Below are positions 12,154 to 24,165 of a stretch of 64,000 nucleotides of DNA, piece after piece. The notes under the pieces are model-generated. The model did no database searches and had not been told where the DNA came from. It worked only from the letters and a program-made list of their open reading frames with translations. A program made the position numbers and the translations under genes. Numbering within the stretch: position 1 is the first letter of the stretch; each line of letters starts with the position of its first letter. The stretch is taken from positions 545,302,202 through 545,366,201 of the forward strand of contig NC_081412.1 of the NCBI RefSeq assembly GCF_030272615.1, written 5' to 3'. The stretch comes from Cryptomeria japonica (Eukaryota > Streptophyta > Pinopsida > Cupressales > Cupressaceae).

Positions 12154-12480
12154 ATGGAAATACCTAAGTTAAATAAGTATAATGGGAAAGATGATCCACA
12201 AGCACATTGGGCTTCTTTCAATGAACTTTATAATGACTTCTTGTATCAGGTCTATCTATTAGCAAAATTGTTCCCACGTTCTATTAAGAATATCACATTG
12301 AAATGTTTTTTCTCATTGCTTAACAATTCTCTTTTCTTATTTGAGTAGTTTATGAATTAATCCATTCAACACTTCAAAGATACTATAGAACCCAAGATCA
12401 CTTTCATAGATCTTGTCCATTGTAAGAAACAACCTCATGAGAGGAACGTATTGATTTCATCCCTTGATATTCATCAAATA
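12154..12480 (+). pseudogene. Ty3/gypsy gag fragment
   Basis: The reading begins MEIPKLNKYNGKDDPQAHW and continues through LFPRSIKNITLKCF and, past two stops at about 12346 and 12358, through ITFIDLVHCKKQPHER. This is the retrotransposon gag domain of Ty3/gypsy elements, as in GYP-P at 41900-42200 (PKFDKYRGKGDPKAH). Only about 105 codons remain, with no knuckle or protease. Its left edge abuts the truncated COP-B at about 12080 and its right edge abuts a reversed gypsy LTR, so it is a rearranged remnant. It may belong to GYP-T or to a lost element. Confidence 0.75.
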
Positions 12481-13097
12481 ACATCCGGTAATTAACCAGT
12501 TACATATAGGCTTCAAGCCAGATACTATCCCACTGGGACTCTAAGAATCAACCAGACCACAACATGTGAATATCATTCCTTATTCTAAGTTCTACTTCCT
12601 CTTCCCTTACAAATGATTATCTAACATCATATTTATACCCACCGAAACACATTCGGGTCAGCCTCATAAGATTACATTCACAATGCAGGAAAATGAAACA
12701 TGTAATTAGGTCAGCCCTAAAAATTAGATAAATCTTTCCAGAAAATAACAACCAAGTGATGCGATTCAACAGGAAGGTTGACCACATGCCAAAGAAAATC
12801 AGACAAGACCCAAAATGAATCCACAAACCAAGAATCGCACTGGTAATGAAGGAAAACCAACCGGTAAGCACAAGAACTGCCCGGAAAAGAACCCAAATGA
12901 ACTAGAAATCTAGAATCAACCACATGAAACCACCAGGAAACCGGAAACAAGATGTGCCATGAAGAACAAGAAACTACTGGTGCTAACCGACAAGAACATA
13001 AAAAACTACACAAAGAACAAAACAAGAACAAAACTGAAAGGAAATATTTTTTTGGTTGATACAAGATTACCCATCGACCAGGGATGCTCCTGCATCA
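12481..13097 (-). repeat. Reversed LTR fragment related to the GYP-G LTR
   Basis: Read on the minus strand from 13097, the sequence starts TGATGCAGGAGCATCCC, matching the start of the GYP-G 5' LTR at 16486 (TGATCTAGGAGCATCCC). Further blocks match in the same order: caatcttg.atcaacc, aaatatttc.tttcag, ttggcat.tggtcaaccttcc, and a TATA-like ggtataaatatga. The left boundary is a guess because similarity fades. It has no partner of the same orientation here, so it could be a solo LTR or the edge of a lost element. The minus-strand open frames at 12617-13064 lie inside this LTR and are not genes. Confidence 0.6.
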
Positions 13098-14465
13098 CTT
13101 TCATTCTTAGCTTTGTTTAACATAAAAATAAAAATTTAAAACTTTTATTTTATGCACTTTGTGTGTTTGTGAAGAGGCCTAAAACTTAAGCTAATGGTTA
13201 GTTGCATAAATCATGAGAAAACATAAAAAACATTTGAATAAACACAAACAAAACTATTAACCTAAATCTTGTGTTTAGTCCTCCAATTGAGCCTTTGGTG
13301 AAGTGAAGAATGTGCCCCTTCCTCACTTGATTGGATTAGCTCTTATAGTGGATTGTGGATTTCTCTCCACTACACAACAAAAATGATTTGATAGATGGAT
13401 TATGTATGATTGATGAAATTTTTCTAAGTGTAGGAAGCTATGGGCCTAATGAGGATGCAATGAAGGTATTCTAGAGCTCAAATGGGTAGCATAGGATTAT
13501 ATGAAAGATGGATAAGGAAATGATGGGAGGAGACTCCAATTTATAGAATGGAGGAGGCCAAAATGGAGCACCAATATTGATTTGAAATGAAGGGTGGAGA
13601 TTGAAAGAAAGTGGGAGAGGATTGAGAGGAAAAGGTGCGGGATTCAAGAGGTTTTTCATAAAGGCATTTTTTGTCTCCACACTCCTCAAGTACATGGGGA
13701 TGAAATCCACAAGTACATTGGAATAATATAAAGTAATTAAAAATTTCTTGGGGAAGGACAAAGGAATTAAAAATTCCTGAATAATAGTTTGTGTGGGAAG
13801 AATAAAATGATAAAGGAATTGAAAATTCCTTAGGAAGAGAGGGCATGGGGATGTGCAAAGGATTTGTAATCCTTTTACATGAACAAAGTTGGTGCATTTA
13901 AGGTTTGGAAGGTGGAGGGAGACAAACCATTTATGGCAAATGGTTGACTTATTCCTAATTTTGGTGATTAGGAACATGTACAAATGATTAAGAGGAGTGA
14001 TTAGGTGGATTAATAAGGATTAGAGTGAAAGTGGGAAAGTTAGGAGGATGTGACATGAGGAGAGAGAATGAGTGGAGGAATATAAAATTAAGGGATAATG
14101 ATAAGTAGGATTAGAGAGGAGTTAGTTAGGCTAGATGAAGATTAGAAAAAGTGATTTGTAGAAATCGCATAGTTAGGTTAATTTATTAAAACTAATTAAA
14201 TAGAAATTAGAAGAGATAATGATTTGGGTGACTTTAGAAGAATAGGGGAATAATTAATTTATTGACAAATTAATTATTGGACTATAGTGATAAAATTAAT
14301 TAAATTTGATTTAATTAATTTTAAGAAAAATGGAATAGACATAATTAAATATCAATTATGTATAAAGGCTTAAATTAATTAAATATTTAATTTAATTAAT
14401 TTTAGACATCTATAGTTTGCATGCTTTAGCTCATTTCATTGCAATAGTTAGCATTTCTTTTCAAA
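13098..14465. other. AT-rich non-coding region, possibly a degraded LTR
   Basis: About 1.4 kb without a supportable gene. From 14160 it is dominated by aattaattaaat blocks, much like the GYP-P LTRs (35141-35886). Its right end, ttaattttagacatctata at about 14398-14416, resembles the GYP-P LTR end (attttgggtgtctaca), and gactccaatttatagaatgg at about 13530 recalls the GYP-P promoter region. It may be an old LTR of that kind flanking GYP-T. No PBS or polypurine tract is clear. Confidence 0.4.
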
Positions 14466-16485
14466 ATGTCAAATTATTGTTTGGAAGACTATCATGCCTT
14501 TGATAATCCATTCACTTATAATGATTATCCTTTTGAAGAAGTATATAGTAAAGAATAACTTCAGGAGGCTCTTCATGGTTTCCTTTATCCTAAGTCTTCT
14601 AAACCATCCTTTTGCCAAAGCTTAATCAACATAATGTGTAAGCCATTTAGTAGTGATGACCTTCAGATTATGGATGAAACTCTTGATGACTTCATCCTTC
14701 CCTCTAAATCATCCTCTAAATCTCCAAAAACTCACAAAGATATTATCATGCATGACAATCCACTTTATGAACCTTTACCTTCTATCAATCCTATTTATGA
14801 AGAAGCTTTTGTGATAAAATACATTGATGTGGTTGTCAATCCTCTTTATCAAGCTTTACCTTTAAGAGATGACGCCTAAATGAAACATGATAATCCCTCT
14901 TCTAAATATTCTCTAGTTCATAAGGATAATTCAGTGCAAGAAAAGATTATTAACACTTCTTTTACAACTCTTCCTCTTAAGGATGAAGTTTTGACAATTG
15001 ATGTTGATCTTTCTCCTAAAAATAGTCTCTCCCATGAGAGTATATTAGAAAAAGAGGATGATATCATAAACATATTTCTTAATGTCACTTTACCTTCCAT
15101 ACATGATACTTCTCCTAGAAAAAAAGTGTTTATGGAAATTGGTTTATCTTCTTCCAAATTAGGTCCTACCAATAAGGGCTCGTTGGTGCAAGAAGAAGTT
15201 ATAAGAAATTCTTTCAAAGATCTCCCTCCTAAGGATGAATCTTTGAAGAATGATGTTTATGCTAAAATTTAACTCCCCCATGAGGATAATTTGGTGCAAG
15301 TGGATGATATTGTAGCTACCTTTCCTAGTGATACCATATCTTCTTTTCATTTCAATTTATTTCATACTAGAGGTGAAGCATTAATAAGTCATGTTTGTCC
15401 TTCTCCTAAAACTTGTCTTACCCATAAAGATAATTTGGAACAAGAGGATGAGATCATTAGAAATATACTTGATTCTCTCCCTTCCAAAGATTTATCCTTG
15501 GAAAAAAAAGAGATTAATCAAGTCAATACCAGTCATGTTTCTAGTTATGAGAAGCCTAAACCTAAAGAACCTCCCAATATCCTAAAAGTTCAAAAATACA
15601 TATATGAAAGAGGTGATATGGAAAGACAACTAGAACAAAAATATGGTTTTGAAATACATCACACATTTAATGTTGGTGTCACATAGAAAGATCCCAATGT
15701 TATTATCACTTATCTTTCTTCCCTCTCTCACCCTAAGAAACACATTGATAAGGATCTTGTTGAGATACTCCATGATATCATAGAAAATATCTCCCTTTGG
15801 GACTTGATTCAAACTTTCACTTAATACTATAGGTTGATTCAAGAAGCCTTTCATAAAGTGGTTCTTTATCCTTCTTCTAAAAAAAATTCTATTGCATGCT
15901 CACAAGATGAATTTCCTTCTATAGAGGTTAAAAATAGAGATGATCCCCTTATGATTACTCGCATTTATGAACAAAATATAAGAGGTACTTTAATTGATAG
16001 TGGTTCATCACTTAACATTTATTGTGTCGACTTATTAGGAAAGATAAATTTTGATCATTCTTATTTCAACTTGATCCTGTTTGTGTTCGTTGCTTTTATA
16101 ATGTTGAAGAGAGTTACTTGGTATAGTCATATTACCTATCAAAGTAGGAATGATGAATTTGCTTACTCCTATTCATTTCATGCCCAACTATCTTAATTAT
16201 AACCTTCTTCTAGGTAGATCATGGATTCATGATATGCAAGAAGTCCCTTATACTCTTTATTTCACAATCAAATTTATATATAACAATGAACTTCACACAA
16301 TTAAGGCTGATCCTAATCCTTACAATTTTTTTCATGGTGAAGTAGGATGCATTTCTCCCTTTAATACTATGATCCCTTCAACAACACAATCTTATATCAA
16401 TGATGCTTCCTTAGAAAGGAATTGGGATAAATTAAAGTTTATAACTTCCTTCAATGGGTATAAGATCCCTCACTCTAAGAATGAA
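14466..16485 (+). pseudogene. GYP-T: repeat-rich gag-like protein and protease region of an old gypsy-like element (left part)
   Basis: From the ATG at 14466 one frame, with stops at about 14558, 14877, 15270, 15684 and 15822, encodes an acidic protein. It holds about five imperfect repeats of 35-47 residues built on HKDNLVQEDEIIRN and LPSKDESL (14910-15520). An aspartic protease motif, LIDSGSS, follows near 15990, and after a frameshift near 16115 comes YNLLLGRSWIHDMQ near 16195, the protease-end block typical of Tat/Athila-like gypsy elements (compare GYP-P). The frame ends in the target duplication atgaa (16481-16485) where GYP-G is inserted, and resumes at 63264. No reverse transcriptase is seen in either half. 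I do not recognise the repeat part. Confidence 0.65.
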
Positions 16486-17245
16486 TGATCTAGGAGCATC
16501 CCCGGTTCTTATCAATCTTGCATCAACCAAAAATATTTCTTTTCAGTTTGTTTTCTATTTTGTAGTTTCAACATTTCTTTCTATATTTTATTGCATTGGT
16601 TCATCAGATCTTGTGGAGTTGGATTTTTCTTGAGGACTTGATCATCTTCCTTATTCCTAAACCGCAAAGCATTTGGATCATTTTTTGGCAAGTTATCGAT
16701 TTTGGATTCCAAGACAATTTTCTAGCACCAGAACCGCTTGGACCTATTTGCATTGGTGAATCTATGAGATCCTTTCCAAAGATTGTGGAGCCCAGTTCAT
16801 TGATTCTAATGTTCCTTGGCATATGGCCGACCTTCCCTTTGATTTGCACTTCATTCTTTGTATTTTCTGGAGGAATCTCTTTGGCAGAGGCCAACTTGTT
16901 GGTTTTACACGTTTGATCTTGTTTTTTGGCATTTGATCCTTTTTGGTTAACTAGATCCTCGTGGATCCTATAAATCATTATAATTGAGCTTTAGAAGTTA
17001 GCTAGATAGAACATAGAAGATAGATCTTAAGATTTAGAGGTCAAGAGTTGACCAATTCTGTAATTGAGCATGTATGTAGCAGGCCAATGAGTTAAATCTT
17101 GTTACAGATTATCTGTAATCAATTTTTATGATCTAATTCATTTATGTATTTCCTCCATCATATCTTCTGGTTTCCATTGTGTTTACTCTTGCTGCCTGGT
17201 TTGGATTGATCTCTTTGAGGTCCCTCCTAACCAGTGACTACACCA
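16486..17245 (+). repeat. 5' LTR of GYP-G
   Basis: 760 bp, starting TGATCTAGGAGC after the target duplication and ending gactacacca before the PBS. A TATA-like cctataaatcat is near 16965. Positions 16835-17245 align with the 3' LTR remnant at 62850-63263. Confidence 0.85.
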
Positions 17246-17247
17246 AG

Positions 17248-17260
17248 TGGTATCAAAGAG
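17248..17260 (+). promoter_or_regulatory. Primer-binding site of GYP-G
   Basis: tggtatcaaagag begins 2 bases after the LTR; it is the initiator-Met tRNA type with one mismatch in TGGTATCAGAG. Confidence 0.75.
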
Positions 17261-17354
17261 AGATTTCATTCCAAAGATTGTGTTGTCCTGAGAGTCTTGT
17301 TTTGGGGTGGCAGACTATGGATCCGACCTGCAACTATAGAAGATTGGCGTGAAG

Positions 17355-20262
17355 ATGGCGCAAAGAGGAAATAGGAATGGTGGAGTGCGTAGGAATGCAA
17401 ACCCTATTCTGATGGAAATTTTGCAAGGAATTGGAGCCCAGTTGGAAGCCATTAAGAAATCTTAGAGAAGAAGGTGACCTATAGAATATGTGAGTGAAGA
17501 TGAAGAAGAAGCATCGACAAAACAAGTAGCAAATCTACCAGTGATCGATCCATATGAGGAGAGGTTCTTGAGGGTTTTAAGTAGGGTGAACACTAAACCA
17601 CATTTTACCCCACTCGAGTATGATGGAAAGTTGGATTCAGATGAATTAATGGATTGGATCTCGAAGATGGAAAAGTATTTTAATTTCGAGAACACCGCAA
17701 AAGAAAGGAAGGTAATGTATGCTTGTATTCGGTTGAAAGGTCATGCATCTCTTTGGTGGGAACATTTGCAGGTTGATAGACAATGAAGAGGAAAAGAGAA
17801 GATCAAATTATGGGAGTAGATGGTTGCCAAGTTAAAATCAAAGTTTATACCAGTTGATTATCAAGTAAATCTATTCTGAAATTTGCAGAACTTTAAGCAG
17901 AAGGAATCTAGTGTGAAAGAGTATACCGAAGCATTCTACAAGTTGAATATTAGATCCAGACATGTCGATGATGAAATTGAACAAGTTGTGAGATATTTGA
18001 ATGGATTGTGGATGTCTATATATGATGAACTCAGTTTGATCAGGTTGTAGAGTGTTGAAAAATCTTACCAGTATGTCTTGAAAGTGGAAGAGAAGTTGAA
18101 CAAAAGACATGAGAAGAGATAGAGAGGTAGAGGTGGAAGGTTTTTCAGAGGAAGATTTCAAGGTGGTAGAGGATATATTGGAGGAAGAGGAATCAATATA
18201 GATTAGAACAAGGATAAGGAAGTAAGAAAAAAAGGTAATTCATACTGGAAGGATGACAAAAATTTCCAGCAAAGGAGATAACTTGATGGTTATGGGAATG
18301 ACGTTTTTGGAAAAGATGATAGAAGACAAGATAAGAGAGTGTTTCAAGGGACTTGCTATAAGTGTGGGGGAGAAGGAAATCATGCTTTCAAATGTAAGAA
18401 GACATAGAACACTGGGAGAATAACATTGGTAGAAGAAAGCTCCATCGGATCATCTAAAAAACTGGAAGATGGAGAACTTTTGATGATGAGGAGAGCTTTG
18501 TGTCATACAAGAGAAGATGAAGAGGCCTTGCAGAGAGAAATTTGTTCAAGACCAGATGTAAGGTATCTGGTAAGTGCTGTAAAGCTGTTATTGATAGTGG
18601 TAGTTTGAATAATCTTATTTTAGAAGAGATGGTGAATAAATTGCAATTGAAAAGATTGAAACACCCTATCTTATCAGATAGCATGAATTTAGGATGATCA
18701 TAAGTTGTTAGTAAGTGAGAAATGTTTGGTAAAATTGAAAAATGAGAACTATCATGATGAAGTCTTGTGTGATATTATGCCTATAGATATTTGTCACCTT
18801 TTTTGGGGTAGACTTGGGCAGTTTGATGGATAGGCAATACATGATGGGAGAAAGAACATATACACTATTGTAGTGAATGGGATGAAATGGACCTTGTTAC
18901 CCTTTGAGGAACCTTTGAAGAGTGAAATCTATATGAATGCTAGAATCTATTTAGTGGATGGAAGGAAATTCTTGGATCGAATGAGACACGAGAATGTGTG
19001 TTTTGCCTTAGTTCCTAAGAAGACTGAGAACCCAGAGCATGAAAAAGAACAACCAGAGAAGATAAAGGAGTTGCTGAAAAAGTATGAAGACATCATTTCA
19101 TATAATGTACCTGATAGATTGCCACCTATAAGGAGTATTAGTCATTGCATGGGCCTGATTCTTAGAGCTAGTTTTCCTAACAAAGGTGCACACTAGATGA
19201 CACCAACAGAGAATGAAGAGTTGAACAGACAAGTGTAGGAATTGTTGAAGAAAGGGTGGATCAGAGAAAGTTTGAGTCCTTGTGTAATACCAACAATGTT
19301 AGCACCTACGAAGAATAGAGAATGGAGGATGTGTACCAATTATATAGCAATAAACAAGATTATAGTGAAGTACTGGTTTCCTTTACCTAGGATGGATGAC
19401 ATATTGGGTTGCTTGAGTGGAGCCAAATACTACACAAAGATAGATTTCAAGAGTGGATATCATTAGATCAAAATCGAAGGAGGAGATGAGTGGAAGACAA
19501 CATTCAAGACAAATGAAGGATTGTATGAATGGTTCGTGATGCCTTTTGGGTTAACTAATGCACCTAGTACTTTCATGAGGTTGATGAATGATGTATTGAA
19601 GAAATTCTTGGGTAAGTTTGTTATTTTATATTTGGATGACATTTTGATTTTCAATAAGACAAAAGAGGAGTATTTTTTGCATTTAAGACAAGCCTTGCAG
19701 TGGTTGAGAGAAGAGAAGTTGTTGATAAATCTTAAGAAGTGTACTTTCATGAAGGAAGAGTTAGTCTATTTGGGATTTGTAATATCGACGGATGGATTGA
19801 AGATGGACCTTGAGAAGATCAGAGCAATTATTGAATGGCCTACACCAGAAAGCATTGGAGAGGTAAGATCATTTCATGGATTGGCTAGTTTCTACTGGAA
19901 GTTTATCATAAATTTCAGTTTAGTTTGTAGTCCTATGACTGAGACAATGAGAGGAGATAGGAAATAATCCAAGTGGACCACCAGAGAAAATAAAAGTTTT
20001 GAATTGTTAAAGCGGAAGGTCACTGAGCAACCTATGTTAGCTTTACTAGATTTCAACAAAGTATTTCAAGTGGACTATGATGCAAGTAGGAAAGAAATTG
20101 GAGCCGTGTTGATTCAATAAGGGAGAGCCATAGCTTATTTCAATGAGAAGTTGAATGATGCCAGGAGAAGATATTCAGTGTATGAGCAGGAATTTTATGC
20201 CATAGTTCAAGCCTTTAAGAAATGGAGACATTATCTGTTGCCTACGGAGTTTGTGTTGTATA
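17355..20262 (+). pseudogene. GYP-G gag-PR-RT-RNase H (broken; split by NAR-1)
   Basis: Ty3/gypsy polyprotein from ATG 17355 (MAQRGNRNGG). Gag has the capsid block with YDGKLDSDELMDWI at about 17620 and LKGHASLWWEHL at about 17735. A zinc knuckle follows at about 18354 (CYKCGGEGNHAFKC), where the usual His has become Asn. Protease shows AVIDSGS at about 18583 in a shifted frame. RT has WRMCTNYIAINK at about 19325, YTKIDFKSGYH at about 19433, [10 protein letters not shown] at about 19545 and YLDDIL at 19629. RNase H begins at about 20080 (FQVDYDASRKEIGAV) and reaches PTEFVLY, where NAR-1 cuts in after the duplication gtata at 20258-20262. Stops are frequent (for example 17463, 17784, 18054, 19194, 19965). 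Reading resumes at 52601. Inactive; family assignment is firm. Confidence 0.9.
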
Positions 20263-21180
20263 TATTGGCAATTGACACTCTATTGGTTGGTTTCATTATG
20301 TTGTCATTGATGGCAAAAAGATTTTGGGTTTTGACTTCACATGGTGTACCAGCAAGCACTTCACAAACTTTACACTAGCACTGGCACTGACAAGGTAGAA
20401 GATTTCTTTGGTCACCAACAATGTAGGTTGACATGGTATAGCAAAGGTCATCGGTGTTGGAGCCCGACACATCTTGGATCTGGCATCAGCAAATTGTTTT
20501 AATTCTTATTCATTTATGTTATCTGTTGACATGTAAATATGATATTTTATATATCTTTGTAACCTTTCATAAGGCATGCAAATTGTTTAGGGTATATAGG
20601 TCAGTTTAATAGATCATTTTGGAATATATATAGATATGGTTACAAACATGGAAATGTAATATGATGCGAAATCATCCCGAGAGACTATGTATGTGAGGAA
20701 TTCATTGTAAGGGTTATTTTGGTACTGAGGTTTAGGGTTTTAACTAGAATAGACAGAGCTTAAATCGAAACTGTATTCTAGCATAGGAGATGCTATATTA
20801 AGAATTTCATAATTCTTCGGATTGTTGTCTAGATTGTTATGTAGTCAGTGAGGCTCCTATTGTGATGAGCAATGTGCTCTAGGATGTATGCCTTCTTGCA
20901 AGTGCAGGCCCATCATATATTGTAATATCTCTTCATATGGCCAGTGAATTGATATTGTGGGTCACAAATCCCACTATGTTTTTTCCTCTTATAGGTTTTC
21001 TACATATAAATATATGTGTTATGTTTCTCATTTATGTGTTTGGCTTATTGTTTGCACTACTCCTTTCAATTCTATTTAAACAAGTATACCGGTTGTGTAT
21101 GAATGTTTTGTTAAGACTAAAATATTCTATTTTGGTATAACACTGATTCACCCCCCTCTTAGTGTTATTGGTTTCCAATA
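20263..21180 (+). repeat. 5' LTR of NAR-1
   Basis: 918 bp. It starts TATTGGCAATTGACACTC (the family start is TGTTGG, as in NAR-2) and ends gtttccaata before the PBS. It carries the hairpin gtggg-N8-cccac at 20957-20974 and the tgattcacccccctct block near the end. Confidence 0.85.
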
Positions 21181-21181
21181 A

Positions 21182-21193
21182 TTGGTATCAGAG
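21182..21193 (+). promoter_or_regulatory. Primer-binding site of NAR-1
   Basis: tggtatcagaga is the initiator-Met tRNA primer site with one mismatch at the last base, one base after the LTR. Confidence 0.85.
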
Positions 21194-21254
21194 ACTTGTG
21201 CCTTGGAGGAAGTTTAACAACTTGTGGAAGATCCTAAAACCAAAATCATTGAAT

Positions 21255-22363
21255 ATGGCTTTGGAGAAGTAGCTTGAGATGGCACTTGACGATTATGATG
21301 TTGAAAGATTGAAGAATTTAAAGCTACAAGATGAGTTGAATTATGCTAAGGAATTCATTCTTGTCCTATAAGAGAGACTTTCATCTGTTCAAGCTAGGAG
21401 GAAGGAACTTTTACAAAATCAATATGATGAAAATGCACTTAAGGAACAATGTCATAAATTGAGTTAGGAGAACATGGTTATGAAGAATGAAATGCAAACT
21501 ATGACTATGAGGATGTCTAAGGAGATCGAGGATAGAAAGAAGAAGGAAGAAAGTCTTGTTGTATCCTTGAAGAACAAATTTAAAGAATGTGGTAGGTTGA
21601 CTCATGAAAATGAGATGTTGAGGTCTGATTTGGTACAATCCTAGAGTACTAAGAAAGAGCTTAAGAGGAAAATGATGATACTAAGAGAAGACTTAACTAC
21701 TACTAGTGAGTACAAAGAAAAATTCAAAATCAACTCAACTCAGCTTGATGTCTTATTGAAGAGATAGAGATAGATTGAGATTCCAGTGGACTTGGATTTG
21801 AGCAAGGATAGAGTTTTGGCACTGATAATGATGATAAAAAACATAAGGCATCGGTAAGACAATTCAATGCTTATAAATTCAATGGTAGATATTTTGTTTG
21901 TAATAAATTTGGACACATGGCTAGGCAATGTAGAAACAAAGCAAATCTGAACCCTGATTCTGCTCTTGGTAAATGTTCTAAATGCAATAAGTTTGGTCAT
22001 AAGATAGAAGATTGCAGAATGAATGTAAAATGCTTTGCTTGTGGAAAATTTGGACATATGGCTAATCAATGTAGGTCAAACAATTTCACCAGTTTTAGCA
22101 AAGAAATTCATAAGAACAATGTTACATGTTATGCATGCAATGAAATTGGACATATTGCTAAGTTATGCATAAGCAAAAATTCACCGGTAGGTAATGGAGG
22201 ATCAAATGATAAAGGAAAAGAGAAGGTTACTAAAATTTGACATGATCACACTCAGAGATGGGTTCGGAAGATTGAAGAGAAATCATCAAATGGGAATGTC
22301 CCAGTTATCTATCCGACAGAAGAGGCTGGTCCTGCACCGACAATGAGCTCAACTGGTAACTAA
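21255..22363 (+). pseudogene. NAR-1 ORF1: coiled-coil protein with CCHC zinc knuckles (gag-like)
   Basis: From the ATG at 21255 (MALEK) the first 170 or so residues are rich in Leu, Glu and Lys with heptad spacing (ERLKNLKLQDELNYAKEF), a predicted coiled coil. After a frameshift near 21776 come four knuckles of CX2CX4HX4C form: the first, at about 21895, has lost its first Cys (Tyr instead), while the next three at about 21980, 22031 and 22127 are intact (for example CFACGKFGHMANQC). The frame closes at the TAA 22361-22363, after an early TGA at 22238. Stops at about 21270, 21369 and 21465 break it. Knuckles bind nucleic acid, so a gag-like RNA-packaging role is likely. Four knuckles is more than the one or two of typical plant LTR gag. 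The NAR-2 copy matches throughout. Confidence 0.75.
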
Positions 22364-22725
22364 GGAAAATTCCTTAGGGGTAGGTAAATTTCATGGAAGA
22401 TAATGCATATTCCCTTGGAAGAGATTCTAGAAGATGTTCCAGATATTGGAGAGGATTATCTAGTATTGATATGTTTAGAGAGAGATCCAATGTCATTCAT
22501 CGACAGTCATTTATGTCAACAGAAGATTAGGGTTTTCTCGATGGATAAATTATCAATTACACTTCATTGTTAATCACCCAACATTCAGAGTGATTTAGAG
22601 AGACTTAGTGCTATCAAAAGATATTCAGAGGCAATCATATTTCTTCTTGAGCGATCACACTGACATCTAGAAGGAATTGTTGAAGGTTATCACCAAAAGC
22701 ATTCTAAAGGTATTTTTCTTGAATC
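22364..22725 (+). other. NAR-1 spacer between ORF1 and ORF2
   Basis: About 360 bp without a supportable gene. The equivalent NAR-2 spacer (25305-25670) is of the same length and alignable in patches (for example ttagggtttt/ttagggttta and cacccaacattca/cacccagcattca), so it is a constant part of the family. Confidence 0.6.
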
Positions 22726-23114
22726 ATGGAATCAGGATCATCTTCTGCTCCTATTTTCATTGCAAATCCAACTATAGTAAAGGTTAAGGACTACCCTAGG
22801 CCAATTTTCAAATGGTATCCACATGTGGCTACCAAGGAAGATTCAGTTGGAGCGTTTTCTCACGTTCTGGAGGGAGTGGTATATGTAGAAGATGTTAGGG
22901 CCTATATTCAATGTCATATAGAGGACTTAGGCAATTCGAAGATCAAGGGGATGTATATGAATGAACTCATGGGAGAATCTGGTAAGATCAAACCGACATA
23001 TCAACACATCAAAGATCTAGGGTTCACTGATATTCTAGATATTTTGGAGTTCAAGGATGAGATAGTCAGATATATAATGAGAAGAGTACATGGGGAATTC
23101 ATATGGCTGGATTG
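22726..23114 (+). pseudogene. NAR-1 ORF2, first part (unknown protein, split by NAR-2)
   Basis: From ATG 22726 the frame is open for 130 codons to the NAR-2 insertion. It begins MESGSSSAPIFIANPTIVKV and runs through SKIKGMYMNELMGESG and VRYIMRRVHGEFIWLD. It matches NAR-2 ORF2 from its ATG at 25671 (NPTIVEVKDRLRLIF and LRRVHNEFIWLD), which fixes the start. I do not recognise the protein; there are no RT, protease or integrase motifs. Bases 23110-23114 (gattg) are the left duplication of the NAR-2 insertion. The rest continues at 30028-32219 and 50891-51454. Confidence 0.8.
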
Positions 23115-24091
23115 TGTTGGCAATTTACACTCATTGGATTCATATGTTGTCATTGATGCAACAAGATTCCATATGGAAATAAGATTCCATAGATGTCATA
23201 TACCGACATTAGGAGGCATTCACTGGCAGACATCAACATTGGAGTAATCAAGGCCAACACCGACACCGACATCGACACTGACACTAGCACCGACACCGAC
23301 ACTAGCACCGACATCCAAAAATTCAAGGAAGTTGACATCAGGCTAGGATCTAAAGGAATTTTACTTGTAAAGTCATTTTGTAATTATTGTATAAGGCCAA
23401 CATTGTATATCTTTTGTATTGTAAGCCAACATAAGGCATATTGTTTATAAAGGGTATATAGGTTAGTTTGTTAGGTCATTATGATATGATAGAGATGAGA
23501 TATGAAATAACAGAATAGGATTATGGATATATGTGAAGGATATGTATGTAGATCATTTGTATGCAAATTCTATATCATACAATGATCTGTAGATGTTTTG
23601 TAAGGCATTCTTGGAGGGAAGGAGATAACAACATAAGTGTTCAGGGTTTATGAATTGGTACAGAACAAAGCTTTAACCAGAACTCTTTTTGGCATTGCAG
23701 ATGCATTTTGTGAGTTCACCGGTACTATTTTATTTCAACAAAAGCTTATAGTCAATGAGACTCTTTTGTGTTGAGCAGTGTGCTCTAGGCAGTGTGTGCC
23801 TTCCTACATGTACATGCCCCCATGCTATATAATATCTTTCATATGGTCAGGGAATTGATATTGTGGGTCACAAATCCCACCGTGGTTTTTACTCTTTGAG
23901 TTTTTCCATGTATAAATTCTATGTGTTATGGTGTTCATTCATGTGGCTAGTTTATTTGGTTCATGTTATATGTTTCTTCATTTACCAGTTTATATGCGTA
24001 TGTTATAAAAGGTTAAAATATTATTTTACCAGTAGAACATTGATTCACCCCCCCTCCCTCTTAGTGTTCTTGGGTTCATTGTATTCCAACA
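23115..24091 (+). repeat. 5' LTR of NAR-2
   Basis: 977 bp from TGTTGGCAATTTACACTC to gtattccaaca. It contains the hairpin gtggg-N8-cccac at 23863-23880 and an expanded hexamer array at 23258-23318. Confidence 0.9.
23258..23318 (+). repeat. Hexamer repeat (accgac-like) inside the NAR-2 5' LTR
   Basis: Around ten tandem units close to accgac or actagc make this stretch read as alternating Asp and Thr in one frame. The 3' LTR counterpart at about 29235-29265 has only about five units, so the array changed length after insertion or during reverse transcription. Confidence 0.8.
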
Positions 24092-24093
24092 AT

Positions 24094-24105
24094 TGGTATC
24101 AGAGC
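24094..24105 (+). promoter_or_regulatory. Primer-binding site of NAR-2
   Basis: tggtatcagagc is a perfect initiator-Met tRNA primer site starting 2 bases after the LTR. Confidence 0.92.
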
Positions 24106-24165
24106 TTGGTACCTAAGAAGTAGTTTAACAGCTTGAGGAAGATCCTAAAACCATAATCATTGAAC

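Noticed and set aside
12617-13064. Two minus-strand frames (84 and 115 codons) rich in Cys, Phe and Trp, secretory-looking
   Set aside because: They lie inside the reversed GYP-G-like LTR and have no start context or homologue; the composition follows the LTR sequence.
12397-13106. Direct repeat tcactttcat on both sides of the reversed LTR as a possible target duplication
   Set aside because: Ten bases is too long for the 5-bp duplications seen here, and gypsy gag sequence continues past the left copy, so it is probably chance.
13471-13983. Minus-strand frame of 170 codons (MYMFLITKIRNKS)
   Set aside because: Pro/Phe/Leu-rich reading of an A/G-rich non-coding strand, overlapping another frame; no domain.
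23193-23450. Asp/Thr repeat protein
   Set aside because: Produced by the hexamer array inside the NAR-2 LTR, which is non-coding.
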